Position numbers and translations under genes: made by a program | The notes under the pieces: model-generated | What the model was told of the DNA's origin: nothing | Database searches by the model: none | What the model saw: the letters and a program-made list of their open reading frames with translations, nothing else | DNA from: Hysterangium stoloniferum | Lineage: Eukaryota; Basidiomycota; Agaricomycetes; Hysterangiales; Hysterangiaceae | DNA length: 64,000 bases | Direction: 5' to 3' | NCBI GenBank assembly: GCA_015178975.1 | Contig: WHVD01000041.1 | Coordinates: 496,001 to 560,000, forward strand | Shown here: piece by piece, positions 32,779 through 45,329 of the stretch | Numbering within the stretch: position 1 is the stretch's first letter | How the letters are laid out: the number at the start of each line of letters is the position of its first letter

Positions 32779-33458
32779 CAGCTGTTCCGAGTACCTAAGG
32801 CGGAGTTCAGAATTTCAAAAAAATCCCGCCACAGACAAATTGTGCCATATCTCCAGAATGAGTGGCAATTAAGGCATAATAGCATTCTCTGTGTATGATA
32901 TTGTATGGATCTATGTATATATATATATATTTTCCCTTATGACAGGCTATTTAATATTCAGTGAAATATCATTGCAATGGTTCCCTTTCATTCAATTATC
33001 TGTATATTTGCATATACGCTGGTGGAATTAATACTATGTATTGTATTTAAACATCAGCTGAGTTGTAAGGCCTAATACTACCTTTTGAACAAGTCATATT
33101 ACTCACTATCAAGTGTGCATACAGTAAGTGGCACAACTTGTTCAAAGGATGGTATTAAGCCTCACAGCTTAGGGAATATTCATACACAATATATAGTATT
33201 AGTCCCACCAGCTTATATGCAAATCGAGGAAGAATTGAATGAAGGGGAACCATTGCATTGATATTTCACTGAATATTAAATAGCATCTCATAAGGCCAAC
33301 TATATACATAAATATATAGGCCTATACTATATAGTACACACCCCAGATATTTTTGTCTTAATTGGGTTCCTTTCCTGAGATACAGCACAATTTGTCTGTG
33401 GGTTGAAAGTGGAATTTTTTTTAAACTTTGAACTCCACCTTAGGTACTCGGAACAGCT
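32779..33458. mobile_element. Foldback transposon, about 680 bp, sister of 25735-26834
   Basis: Left end CAGCTGTTCCGAGTACC after TA at 32777-32778; right end GGTACTCGGAACAGCT. Long inverted arms and the same internal CTACCTTTTGAACAAG / CTTGTTCAAAGGATGG pair as the sister, but no cargo. Non-coding; mobilised, if at all, by an unknown transposase. Confidence 0.8.
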
Positions 33459-33892
33459 CATGTAAGTAATTAATCACTTTTCTTTTTCTTTCCTTTTTTA
33501 AAAATAAATCAATCTTGATTTCATCATGTGCTACCTTTCAAACAGCATCACTGAATTAACAGTGAAGTACAGTTTCAGGTATACTCAAGTGGATGAACAA
33601 TAAAAAGGTGTCACCATCACTGCCACCACCCAAAGCTTTGCCTGGAAAGATGCCTGGTTGGTATTTATTGACCATCGGGATCAGTGTTGGTCATCATCCT
33701 CTCAAGTGCTGATGGGTCCTTCATCTTTCCTATACATATTATATTACTTTTTTTTTTTTTGATTAACAACAGGAACCAAACAGCGTGGGAAAGGCCATCT
33801 CATTACATAATACAGAGAGGTGCCAGTGTGGGATAGGTGTCTAAAGTATCCCGCGAGGGCAGACGGAAGCAAAATTCCTTAAATTTGGTGAA
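33459..33892. other. Intergenic, nothing recognised
   Basis: AT-rich; poly(T) at about 33748-33760. No gene supported. Confidence 0.4.
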
Positions 33893-34483
33893 CTAAGTTT
33901 CTCTAGGCTAGATCAATCCAGCTTCGTCTATATGTCATGCTAAGAGGAGAGAGCTGTATGGTTGGGTAGGGGGGGAGCTTTAGCTCTCCACGTATGCGTG
34001 GGAAGACTCACCGCTCGGGAGGGCGGGTCCTCTCTCGCAGTACAACTCTCATTCTCATTTAGTATTTAGACTAGTCATCTAACATATACTAAATCAATTA
34101 AATTTAATAGCGTCCAAGTTTTGACCCAAGAAAAGGGTGGGTGGGTGAATTAAAACAGAAAGAATTAAGGAAATAAAGTGTGAATGAATGCAATTTTCTC
34201 AGATACTGTACTGACAGAGATGTCATAGTAAAAACAAAAAGGCGTGCGACTCCTTCATATGCTCGGCTGGACGTTGAGTGCCAAACTACTCCCGGCACGC
34301 AGGGATCGTGCGGCACTCGATACTATTCCTCTGATAAATTGTCAATGCAGAGCAAATTGTGGGGCTTGCCCCCCACGGGTCCGGCCTTCATTTCCGCAAA
34401 AGGGAGGTTGCTTATGTAAGGGGGTGCCTCTTGAGGAAACCTCCGGTTTAGTACCGTACGATACCTGACCGCCAAGCCTTCAA

Positions 34484-35280
34484 CTTGCAGTGCATATACC
34501 AACGAATGGGGCAAAAGCGCCGAAAACCTCTCTCGATTCCCTCTCGAAACTGCTAAAGAACTTGCTGCTGTGCGTCGGCCCGGATCCGAGTCATCTGGGT
34601 GTGAAGCCTCATTGGACTAGGGGGATACAGTGGTATGGGTATGTCGTTACAGAATATCCTGGAAATATATGCGACTCAGGCTCTGGATAATATGAAATTG
34701 GATACGTGACACTTGTGCGATGCGTCCCTGCGTATGATTTGTAGTATGGAGCAGGTGAGCGGGTCGATGTGTCTTGGGTGTATCTTCCCAGCTATACCGG
34801 TTCCTTGAATCAGCTCATCTGAACTTTTGTCGTAGGCAAGCAAAACCGCTGGTAAAGCCGCGCAGCATGACGAATAGTCCTAAAGTTACGCCCCTTCTTC
34901 AAAAACTCCCAAGCTTTTCTTGAACGGCAGATTATCCCCACTAACGCGAAGCGGACGAGCCCATCAAGAAAGGAAGCATCGACGCTGCCGTGTTTGATTC
35001 ATCGTGGGTTGCGCATCCGGACACCCACATGCAACGCCGCATAGACTCGGAGCAGGGAAAGACCACTCGATGCAGCAGTGAATGCTGGCGTGTTGTATCA
35101 TCGATCTGGGGCGGGCATGTCGGTGTCGGTGAGGTACACAAACTATCCTACTGCGATATGAAGAACCTTGTGCGTACACTATTAGAGATGAGGCATGTGA
35201 TTATCAAGCAGGGGCGGACATGTCGGTGTCGGTGAGGTACACAGATTATCCTACTGCGACATCAAGAGCCTTGTGAGTAC
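34484..35280 (+). pseudogene. OYE fragment, block B
   Basis: Sister of 3995-4800, with the same C-terminal OYE pieces and the same internal tandem duplication of about 95 bp (near 35097-35180 and 35200-35285). Independent small losses show that it too is decaying. Confidence 0.72.
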
Positions 35281-35659
35281 ACTATTAGAGATGAGACATG
35301 TATTAGTTTCCGATTAACATCGCACAAGTGATGCAGGAATGCATACCATTGCCCTTTCATGAGCAACTATGTACATGCGAATACAAATTGTTGATCGGCT
35401 CTCACAAGTTTCGAGTGCTCTGCTGCGACGGCCTAAATTCGATAATTCAACTCTATACTATGTTTGCAGTACACCTTGATTGACAGTGCTTTCCCGTCTA
35501 TAGCTATATCAAGTATGGCCAGTTTATAAACCATTTAAAGCCTAATAATTTATCTGTGAACTCGTGTGAAGTGGATATATGCAGCAGAATAAAAAAGAGT
35601 TCATCCAAGGGTACATCGACACTGAAAAAGTGCATTAATGTTCAATAACCTGAATCCTA

Positions 35660-37517
35660 TCATTGACTTCCGCCTGTTCGATCCTTGTAAGCCGGCGGTA
35701 ACTCAATCTCCTCAACATCGTCCGCAAGATCAGCGTGCTGATACACGCTTCCCCGAGTCACTGGAACGGGCGGAGCACCTTTCCGAGGCTGTGGGGGTAC
35801 ATTTAGAGGAGCTCCAGCAGCAGGCATTCCTAACGTCGAGGCTCCAGCTTCCGGTCTCGCCAGCAGAGCTGCATCGACCGGGTAGTTCGCTTGAGTATCG
35901 CTGAATGAGTCTATAGTCGAGTACTTCGATGGATTCCTTGGCACCACCGAGTCTGGATACGCTCCTGCAAGGGTACCGTATGCCAATGTTGTACTTGTGC
36001 TCGTTGTTGCGTCTGACATCGGATATCCTGATTGGCGCGTAGACGTGGTATCCCCCATGGAAAACTTTGAGAGATGCCCCGGACTATGTGCGTCCATATA
36101 TGGGGTGAAGGGCAAGCTATGATAGTCTCCAGGAGAGCCTTGCGCTGTCCCAGCTGGGTCATACTGGGATCCGATAAGTCCCTCTTGTGCATTGTATGGG
36201 CTAGGCGTAAAGGGCGTGATCTCCCCGGCAGCAAGGTCGACTTTATGCAAGTCATAACCAAGTGCGAGCTTTTTGCGCGTACGACGCCTTCGGAGGTAGA
36301 AGAGAGCACTGAGGCCAAGTACAGCGATGAGGACCGATACACCAACAGCTGCACCAATGATGGATGTTGTGGTATTTGAGGAAGACTTGGGGCCTGGTGA
36401 GCTACTGGCCGTGGCCGTGGTCGACGCAGACGACGTCAAAGTACCACTCTGACCTTGTCTACATGAAGGCTATTCATTTCTGGTGGCCTTAATAAATGAG
36501 TGAGAAGATAGCTCACGTGCTACTTATATTGCTGGTACTACTGCTGGCTACAGATTGTAGACCACCGCAGTTGAGGTCGGTATTGCCAAATGTGGTCAAA
36601 AGATTAGTCGACGCAGCGTAAACACCATTCCTGTAGATGTAATAAGAGAGGTGGCCCTACGATAACCTGATTAAGGAAGTGCTTACGCGTCGCTGACAGA
36701 TGCTAGGTAAGAGTATTAGCGGCGTCTAAAGGATCAGTAGCGGTGCCGTACCTAACAGTGTTTGTCCGGGAGTTATGCGACTTAACCAATTATAGGTATC
36801 GAACTGTGGGTCTAGCGTTACGTTTGTTACAGCAGGTAGGCTAAGGGGGACCACGGTGATGGTATAAGGGCGTGTCCCGCCTTTGATTAGAAGGGGGAGA
36901 AATGAACAGGTTTGTAGGCCATCAGTGGTGTTCGTCGTAACTGATACGGGGGATGTAGGGTTTTGTGCATGACATGTGGTATTTCCAGTACCTGGAGATT
37001 GGTGATCAGAAACGCTTGATGATGAGAGAACTAGGGCTATTGGACGTACTTGTTACGGTAAGCAGTTTTGGCCCCACACCACCCGCATTTCCGTTTGCAT
37101 CCGCCATACTCAGAAGGAGTGTTGCGCCTGGGATAACGTCAGCAGAGAGCGGAGCGTGATTGACATGGTACTCGCCGGCAGGATGATCGACTGTCCAGAG
37201 AAGGTTCTGAGGGTCACTACCCAGTGTCTGAACGGTAGTTATGCTGGAGTTCTCGTAGGCAAACATGGTGTACGGTGGTTGGGGTACGACTAGCCCCATT
37301 GGATTGACGAAGATTCGAATCTGGGCACATTCCGGGAGATTATTGGCAATGAGCTACAAAGAGAGACGTTATCAGCAACTAAACATAAATGCTACGAAGC
37401 ACTTGCTGGTGTTGAGAAGCCCCAGACAAATGCTGGTTGAACATCTGCGTATGAGCAGGGAGCTAAGAAAAGGGTGGAAACCACAGCGAGAAAACATTGT
37501 CTTCGTGATGGAAGCAT
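35660..37517 (-). CDS. Secreted/single-pass TM surface protein, copy B (6 exons)
   Basis: Exons 37517-37407, 37353-37050, 36991-36752, 36702-36687, 36630-36517 and 36458-35660 total 528 codons, without interruption. The start at 37517 gives a signal peptide (MLPSRRQCFLAVVSTLFLAP..) then DVQPAFVWGF. Ectodomain, TM helix, RRRR and tail are as in copy A; a DGLQTCSFLPLLIKGGTRPY segment keeps the family's Cys. Intron 1 again has donor GCAAGT, and the 48-nt in-frame GC..AG candidate is at 37138-37185. Differences from A are scattered substitutions and codon-sized indels, as expected for two copies held under constraint. Surface location is inferred; the function is unknown. Confidence 0.82.
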
Positions 37518-38117
37518 TAGGATAAATAGAAGATATAGGGTCAAGGTCGAAGTCAAGAGCAAAGGATATCAAGGATATAAGGTTAAGTCCACAGCCTGCA
37601 GGGCATCGAACCAAGACGCCGAGGCAAAATGGATAGGATTGCTGACAAATACCAAAGCACCAACAGCAGTATTGCCGTTCTGGGCGGAAGAGTGCTTTTT
37701 GCGTTCCCCGATCCCCCTTGAAATTGGCGCGCGGGTGTCGTAATAATGTGCACGCCTACCAAGGACTTGAAAAGATTTTATGATACTTGGTTAGCAGGAT
37801 GAAAGCCTAGTATCGAGAGAGAATGTGCGATCATTTGGAGCTAGCATTTATTAGTCACAGATACTTTATTATCTCCCAATCCGTTTTCGATGAGAAGGGG
37901 CAGATTATGCCGCCGACATATAGTAACGCCCATCATGATCCATCATTTATAACCCAATTGTAAGTACAGCATTTTCTTGTAAGAGTAACTGCGCAAATAT
38001 ACAAATCTATTGTTAGATAAATAGTGGTGTATCTAATGGGTTTGGAAGCTGGATTAAAGAAGCAAATAATCAAGGGAATAGGCTAAAGAAAAGTATCAAG
38101 AATAATCTTGGTTCATC

Positions 38118-39658
38118 TCAAGCTGCAGTAGGATAATCGCTATATCCAACCGACAAAGCGACACCAGGCACGTAGTACAGATGCTTGAAATCAAGCACCG
38201 CATCTAATGCCTTTCCCTGCTCAATGCGACGCTGCAAATCTGGATGGCCTATCCATGGAATACCGAAAACACCCGCATCAATTTTGCCCTCAAGAATGAG
38301 CTGGTCTGCCTCGCTGGGCGTGAGTCCACCGTTGAGGAAGAATTTTGAGTTCTTGAATAGCGAGCCATAAGATTCTACGACGTCGTGCTGGGTGGCTCTC
38401 AGTTTCCCTAACGAGAGGTTGAGCGCCAGGGCCCGTAGAGCGTGAATAGATACTTAGGAGAGACTTACCATCGAAAGAAATGTCATACGCTGCGACATAG
38501 CGAACCAGGGTGACATACGCGACACGCATCTCATCAAGGCCTTTGATGGCATGTGTGTATGTCTCCAATGTGTCTTCCAGCGACATGCCCACATCGTTGT
38601 ATCCTCCTGGGGTATTAAGTTTCACGCCTACGCGATCCGCGCCCCAAACCTCGATAAGAGCTTTAACAACTTCAAAAAGGAACCGGGAGCGGTTTTCAAC
38701 ACTCCCGCCCCATTCATCAGTTCGTTTGTTCGATGTATTGTCGAGGAATTGGTGAACCAAGTAACCGTTTGCGGCGTGTACTAGGTATAAATAGTTAGTT
38801 GAGGGGCATTTTATTGACACGGTATATAAACTTACATTCAACTCCGTCAAAGCCTGCCTCCTTTGCCTTCATCGCAGCATGCTTATACTGTGCGACGATG
38901 ATACGAGGGTCGGGGATTTCAGTAGGCTGTTAACTGAGTTGAGAAAAATTGGTCTTCTTCAATCTTGGCTCAATACGTACTGTTACATATCCGGGTTGAC
39001 CAGGTAAAGTGCGGAATTTACCCCCACGGGCGGAAACAGCGGATGGTGCCCAGACAGGCTGTCATAATAGTATTTATTGAGTGAGTGAAAGGTTGGATGT
39101 GGAACAGGTGACATACCGTGCCGGCGGCCTTTTGTTCAGGCATATCTGGATGATTAACACGACCCACTAGAATTCCTGCTGTCAGAATTATGATAACTTT
39201 GACACTTTGGATAAAATCGTACAGTGCCATAGCTGGGCGAACATGTGGCTACCAGCCTCATGGACGACGTCTGTGATATTTTTCCATGCTGCAACATGTT
39301 CGTCATTCCAAATGCCAGGAGCATGTTCCCATTCACTCCTGTACGATAATCGATGTTAATTATAGAATAAAATAAAGGGGATCTAATCAAGCGCGGGTAC
39401 ATACCCTTGACGTGTGATAAGAGCGCCTTCGGAGACTATCAGACCTGCACCACCTTGAGCGCGCTGTTTGTAATATTCAAGCATTGTGTCGTTAGGGACA
39501 GTGGTCGGGAATGCTCTGTTCCTCGTTAACGCTGACATGACATTTCCTATACGTTCAAAATAATTATAAGTCGTTGTCAAGGTAGAGAAATACGTCTTGT
39601 GCGTACGGTTACGGAGGAGGATGGGGCCAAGCTGGAGGGGTGAACTGATTCCAGACAT
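38118..39658 (-). CDS. Old Yellow Enzyme-type NADH:flavin oxidoreductase, copy B (8 exons)
   Basis: Exons 39658-39607, 39546-39405, 39338-39223, 39166-39117, 39058-38981, 38926-38836, 38780-38469 and 38407-38118 give 377 codons, the usual size for fungal OYEs. OYEs are FMN enzymes that reduce activated C=C bonds with NAD(P)H. Visible motifs: MSALTRNRA (residues 21-29, FMN site), [16 protein letters not shown] (from about 100), [22 protein letters not shown] (178-190, with the substrate-binding His and Asn), [11 protein letters not shown], and [14 protein letters not shown] near the C-terminus. For exon 4, acceptor ATTCTAG is preferred over an upstream GACAG because it restores LWHLGR, the family sequence. 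It lies about 600 bp upstream of the TM gene on the same strand. Substrate and pathway are unknown. Confidence 0.9.
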
Positions 39659-40573
39659 GATTTAAAGTGATCTACTAGTTGAGTGTGTTTAAGAGAGAAG
39701 CTGTTACTGGTGGATTTGAGCTGAGAGATAGCCAACCTCGGCCTCTTTATATGATTCTTGACTCCCATGGAAATGTTGCGAAAGGCCTTAGGACTCGCAT
39801 GGTTTCTACAACCGTATGTAAGATAATGTGGTTTTGATTGTTAAGCTGAGAGGGAAAGACAATACCAGAGAGCCTCCTTCGTGAGCATCATCTTGTCATC
39901 GAAGGCACATGGCGTCTCTGGTTCCCATCAAACTCAACAGCCCAAACACTTTTGGCTGACACGTAGCAGCTTCATAAGCAAACGCTTTATAAAACTGATT
40001 AAAAACACAAAAGAAGCGCAACTTAGGTTGCTTCATCAGTCCTCCTGAGTCAGGGATGTTCACCGCGCTTCGGTTTAAGAATTTACGTTAGAATTTGGCA
40101 GAATGTCGAAATATCAACCAAATATTGTATTCGTAACTTCAAATTTCTGCCGCTCAGGAGTAAATTTAATGATCACGCTTATGACAAATTTACATTGCGT
40201 CTTATCCAAGTAGCCCCTCAGAATACCGAAATTCCATTTAGATTTAGTTTGCATTTTGCGGCCCTAAAATATCCACCATCAAGCTGATTAAAAATACAAT
40301 GAGAAAATATATATATTGGCCCAGTGAACCACAAGTCACCAGTGTGGCATAGTTAGGAAATTTTTTAATAATGTGTGAGGCTTCTGTGCTCGCACAGTGT
40401 ATGTCAGCTTTCTGATCTGATTTGGAAACTTCGGTGCCAAAGAGGTGCAAGATGACGCGTCCTTGATATGCGAACCCCATCCATGACAAGTTTCAATGTG
40501 CTTACCAAGGGCTGCTAGGTTGAATTCAGAAAAATCGGTGGCATCAGCCAAGTCCGGGTCCAGGGCAAGCCAT

Positions 40574-42240
40574 CATGACACAGCGTGTCGGAAGAACCAT
40601 GACTACGTAACAAGGAAGGGATTGTGTTGTACTTGGATAATGACGTTTTGAAGGAAATAGAAGTTAAGATAACTTACACAAAGGCTGTAAGGCTTATTAT
40701 CAACCAGAAACAAGGATGGAGGAGCAAGGCAAGACAAAGCAAAAAATATTCGATGTGAAGGGCGAAGGCCGGGTGAGGGGATATTATTAAGATTCAAAAT
40801 ATGATTGGATGTCTTTACCCCAGTATCAGTCTACTGATGAGTCACAATGGGAATAAGCGATCCGTGATATCACTGACATTGACATGGGAGAACAAGAGTG
40901 ATGATCATGCAGAATGATTACCCACCATGGTAATTAAAATATGACCACTTGCTTATCACTCTATAAATGTCAGTCATTCATCATTGTGCAATGTATGAAA
41001 GTAACACAGACTTGCAGCAATGAATGTAGACCACATTATGCTTTAATAAAGTGAATAAGGCACCCAACAGAGCTGGCAAATGTGTTGTGAGGCACAAAAC
41101 AACCATCTGTCAGGTAAAAGACAAACCTCTCCATGTCATGAATAAAACAACCTACACTGCAGCATTACCATAAAATCTCGTAAGATGTTGTTTCTCTCAC
41201 TGTTAAGATCTAAAGTCTAAAGACAAGAGGGGAAATGATGTTAGAGGGCTAACAGGTATTTTGTACTTATGTTAGGATACACACTCAGGCCGGGTTTCCG
41301 GAGAAACCCGCGGGATATCCGGTAGGACTTGGCTTCAGCTTATAGGCTGCGCCCTCGCTAGATCGTGTTGTCCAATTTCAGACAGGTGGACGGGAATCCC
41401 GGGGAGTCCGGGCGGGGGTTCGTGGGTCGTGAGTCGTAGGTCGTGAGTCGAGAGTCGTGAGTCGAGATAGTCGAGAGAGATAGATGCGCCGGAGCCCGTG
41501 GGCTCCGACTAGTGCGAGCGGTCTGATGAGAGTAGGGTTTTAGAGAGGAAAATGTATTAGATTACTGGGGGGAATCTAAGCTAATTTTCTGACTGGATTG
41601 TATGTACAACATCTGCCAGTTTATATAGACCGTGGAATGCATGACATACCGAATCCAGTAATAATGAGACGAAACGAGCAAAACATAAAACGGGAATAGT
41701 AAACACCAAATTGGTGTTAGGAACGGGACGGAACGGAGCGGAGTCCGAATCGTTACAAAGCATAACCCATAACGGGAAACGGAGCGGGAGCGGAGTCCTA
41801 AATCGTGACAGGTCATTTGACTAAAACGGGAACGGGGCTCGATTAGAGCGGTGATGGGATTCTAAGCGGGTCCGGTGACTGATGCGTGGGACGAAGACGG
41901 ACATAGACAGAGACGGGGTCCGGGGGAAGTCCGGTGACTGATATGTGTCTTAATGAGGTCGAACGTAACGAGTCTTGACGTAACGGAGTCCGGGCGGGAA
42001 ATCCTATAAACAGACGATTGGTGCTTGTAGCGCGTGGGGGCGTACGAGTTAGTGCCCGGAGTCCGGCGGGATTTGTCCGGGTCGTAACAACTTACATAAC
42101 TAGGGGGTTCCAATTCTACAAAATAAGTGGAGCTTGGCTTCAACTTATGTGTTGCACTCTCACATGAACTGTTAGGGTGCTCTGGTATTTCAAGAAGAGC
42201 AAGTAGTATGGTTTGGGACTGGAGATGATACTTAGCTGAA
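40574..42240 (-). other. Segment E, block B (right end lost)
   Basis: Begins CATGACACAGCGTGTCGG after the AGCCAT flank, in the same orientation as block C. It is interrupted by the solo LTR at 41270-42089 and ends at ..CTTAGCTGAATC, where the inverted-repeat region starts. Part of the E ORF is missing. Confidence 0.7.
41270..42089 (-). mobile_element. Complete solo LTR1, 820 bp
   Basis: On the minus strand it runs TGTTACGACCC..GTGTATCCTAACA. Target duplication ACTTA at 41265-41269 and 42090-42094. The empty site survives as TTTTGTACTTACATAACT in block C (about 50514) and inverted in block A (about 9967-9984). It has a TATA-like TATATAAAC on its sense strand and a GTCGTG-rich degenerate tandem tract in its tail (41420-41490). 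This copy defines both LTR1 ends. Confidence 0.93.
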
Positions 42241-42244
42241 TCTC

Positions 42245-43240
42245 AGCACTAGTACTGCTGCACATTCTAGGTCTGACCGGATGGAGATGTGAAGTCTCGC
42301 GTTACGCCGAATTTTTCATTGCAGTTGAACACTACACGTTACTTCACGTTTCTTTTCAACAGAATACAATTTCATCTACGTGACGCTTGGAAGAACAACG
42401 TGTACCATTGAACATCACATGCACGTCATATTAACAGATATTATAGAACTCGATGGTCAGCTGCTGTTGGCAGCGGGTCCATGAGATTCTTTTTGCAAGA
42501 GACTGCTACCTCACCAAATCGTCCTTAACTCTGTCTCGTCTTGCGACTAGTCACTCATAGCTGTCAGTTATTCACGTCCCACGTAGTCTGCTGTGAGCTC
42601 AATGGGAAGTGGTGTGCCAATCTGACTTGAGGACCAGTGGTGGAGAGGCGGTATTCTAGGAAGTGACTGATACGCCAAATTGGAGTTGCTCAATCTCTCA
42701 AGCTTCCACAACCCTCTCTTTTCAAATGCAATAACCACATGCTTGGAAGGGATTGATGACTGATTACCACCCCGCCATGACCTTGTCCCCCGTACAGATC
42801 CACATTTACGTGTTGGGCTTGAGCTTATGCAAGCCATATTGTCAGTTGCCGCAACTCCACAGGCATGGATTGCATTTGAAAGGTATATACCCGTCAGTGT
42901 CATCCTTTCGCTGTATGGTCATTATCTCTAAGACTTCCCAGTTTCATTCAGGGCCCACAACACCTGACGACATGTCTTGCTGCTTCACTGCACTGTTCTT
43001 CCGCCACGATATTTTGACATGTGGCGTTAGTCATGCACATTGTCCAATGTAGAGGCATAGCAGGCACAGCTGTTAGATGCAGCATGTCCATCCTGCTCAC
43101 TTGAAGGGGCAAGGGTGTACATCGATCACTTCTTTCTGCCACTAATTTGAATGCCACAAGTCGACGCAGCCCGATCTTCGTCACATTGCAAAACTGTGAA
43201 GCCTATTGGCAGTTGTTAGCATCGCAATTCACAAATGTGA
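42245..43240. repeat. Large inverted repeat, left arm
   Basis: About 1 kb matching in reverse to 45330-46345, with many substitutions. Shared landmarks are GGTCTGACCGGATGGAG at 42270 against CTCCATCCGGTCAGACC at 46291, and CATTGTCCAATGTAGAGGC at 43038 in reverse at 45503. An 111-codon minus-strand frame (42568-42903) has no recognised domain and is not kept in the other arm. Confidence 0.75.
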
Positions 43241-45329
43241 CTTACTTCTTCAAAACTCGAGGAGGAGTATTAGGTATAATGAGTATTAAAGAAGTAAGTG
43301 CTTGTATGAAGAAGGTGAGACAGAATGTCTCGAAAAGACGCAATGCGTCATATTGTTCAATCTCCTCTCAAATGTACTATTATATACACGTAGTATAGCT
43401 AGTGGATCTCTCAGTGAACGTTTAACTGTTGAGAGTAAGTGATATGTCTATTGCCTCATCACGAAGCAAAACTTATCTATGTATTTAGTACTTAAACATC
43501 TTTAGGTATTGTATAATATAGCAAACGTTTAACCGCTGATATACTTAAATGTCTTTACATAGTTAGCTGTTGTTACCTCGTTTAATGCCGTTGTCCTCGG
43601 CCTTCCTCGGATTATGATGGTCGAATAAACAGCATTATTAATTGATGTTTCTTTGTCAATACCGCGCCACTCAGTATCGTATATGACATTCTGGAAAATT
43701 GTTTGGAACCTTGTTTTTTGCTGGCATACACCAACAGATCCGGAACTAAAAATCAATAAAAGTCACATACATGGCTGCTCTACTCTTGCTCCCACACCAT
43801 GCACTCGCAAACACCACAAACGCCATAACAAGAGAAACAAATTGTAGATGTACTATTCTTGGGAGGAACGGGATGGACGCTGCCAACTTGACTTTTGATC
43901 ACCATATGTTGGTACTATTCATGACTAACCATTGAACATGAAGACAGTATCGAATACTCTAACTGAAATTTGGTGGGAGAGCCCATGAGATAGCCTTTTG
44001 GGAAAGTGTTGTATCAGTGTCAGAACACATTATCTAGCCAGCACGCTAGTTGGTAGATACATAGCACCGTTGAAGGCGTTTTGTAAGACTAGTATCTGCT
44101 GCAAGTGCAGACAAACACTAGAATGAGTGATGGGGAACTACCACTACTTGATTGAAAATCCACATGTACATAATATATACTAGTGGGGAACAATGGGAGG
44201 TGAGGACAATGGGATGTGAGAACATAAAATGTGGATAACAATGGAACCAAACATTACCAAACTGCCGTGTAGGGAGTGTCACTCCCTTACAGTTTGCGGC
44301 TGAATGCGTAGTATAGCATGGTGGAGATATAGTATCCTCATGCGCCCGTGAAAGTTGCAGCGCAAATCATGCTGAGCTCTGAATGAGTGAAGTCGACGGA
44401 AGCCGCAAAGTCAGCTCTTACCAACTACGCACACATTATAGTATTATCCCAAACTGCTCTCTTTTTTTTTTGCAACATACATCTCATCCATTCACTTCCC
44501 ATCCCTGCCATCCACCTAACTGCGAACCTCGCTCTTTGTAATGGGACATGCCCATTGTCCAATCGAGTGTATTTTTCGATTAATGCCTGTTTACTCTCTA
44601 CCATGACGAACCGCAATGTGAATGAAAATACGATGCAGTCTCATCCCTGGGTAAAGGGGTGATTTTCTAACTCCAATGTTTCAATTAATATGACTTGTTC
44701 TTGAAGACAGTATAAAGATATTTGACAAGGGCAGTATTGACTAACAGCAAAACCATTGCTAATCATTCTAAGGAACTTGGGATGGCATTCCAAAAAGACA
44801 GTAATGGGAATGAGAGAGGCACCGGGCTTCCTATGATAGGCTGTTTCCTTCAAAATGTATGAATTGCTCCGACACTCATTGTCCGCCGCAAATACTATAG
44901 CAGGAAAAACAAATTGTAAGCGCGCGGTATTGACAAAGAAACACCGATCTAATAACGCTGTACAAAATCCGAAGATGGCCGAGGAGAACAGCATTAAACG
45001 AGGTAGCAACACATAACCATGAAGGACGTGATTCCACAAAGGTACATTGCGGTATTATTTGCCTATCTTTTACAGCGAAAACTACATATTTAATCGTGCC
45101 AGAATTCTACTTACCAGACCATTAGCCAGGTGTAAACTTGATACTGTCCTCGCCGCGTTGCTGAAATGGGTCCAGCAGGATCGTTAACGGACTCGATACA
45201 CGCAATACCAGAGCACAGACGATTAGCATGAGCTATGACCAGTGATATACTTCTTTCAGCTGTCCACGAGCCTGAACTACTATGAGACTAAGTGGGCGAT
45301 AACACGGCGGAGGATAATGGGACGTACGT
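43241..45329. other. Spacer between inverted-repeat arms
   Basis: No gene supported. Contains a copy (44494-44624) of the dispersed repeat at 16979-17106 and, near 44090-44150, a fragment related to the MITE end at 3149-3190. Confidence 0.45.

Larger units (their letters stand above)
33893..42240. other. Segmental duplication block B
   Basis: Same order as block A. About 410 bp (33917-34326) are inserted near its left edge relative to A. Contains an OYE fragment (+), an intact TM gene (-), an intact OYE gene (-), and segment E interrupted by a solo LTR. E is cut at 42240, where the large inverted repeat begins. Confidence 0.85.

Noticed and set aside
39117-39178. Exon 4 of OYE copy B starting at the upstream acceptor ([14 protein letters not shown])
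   Set aside because: The AG is absent in copies A and C, and the downstream acceptor gives LWHLGRVNHP, which matches the family.
41420-41490. Functional G-rich or GTCGTG microsatellite
   Set aside because: It is part of the LTR1 tail and recurs in the copy near 52260-52330; no independent role is supported.
42568-42903. 111-codon minus-strand ORF in the inverted-repeat arm
   Set aside because: The frame is not kept in the other arm, and I recognise no domain.
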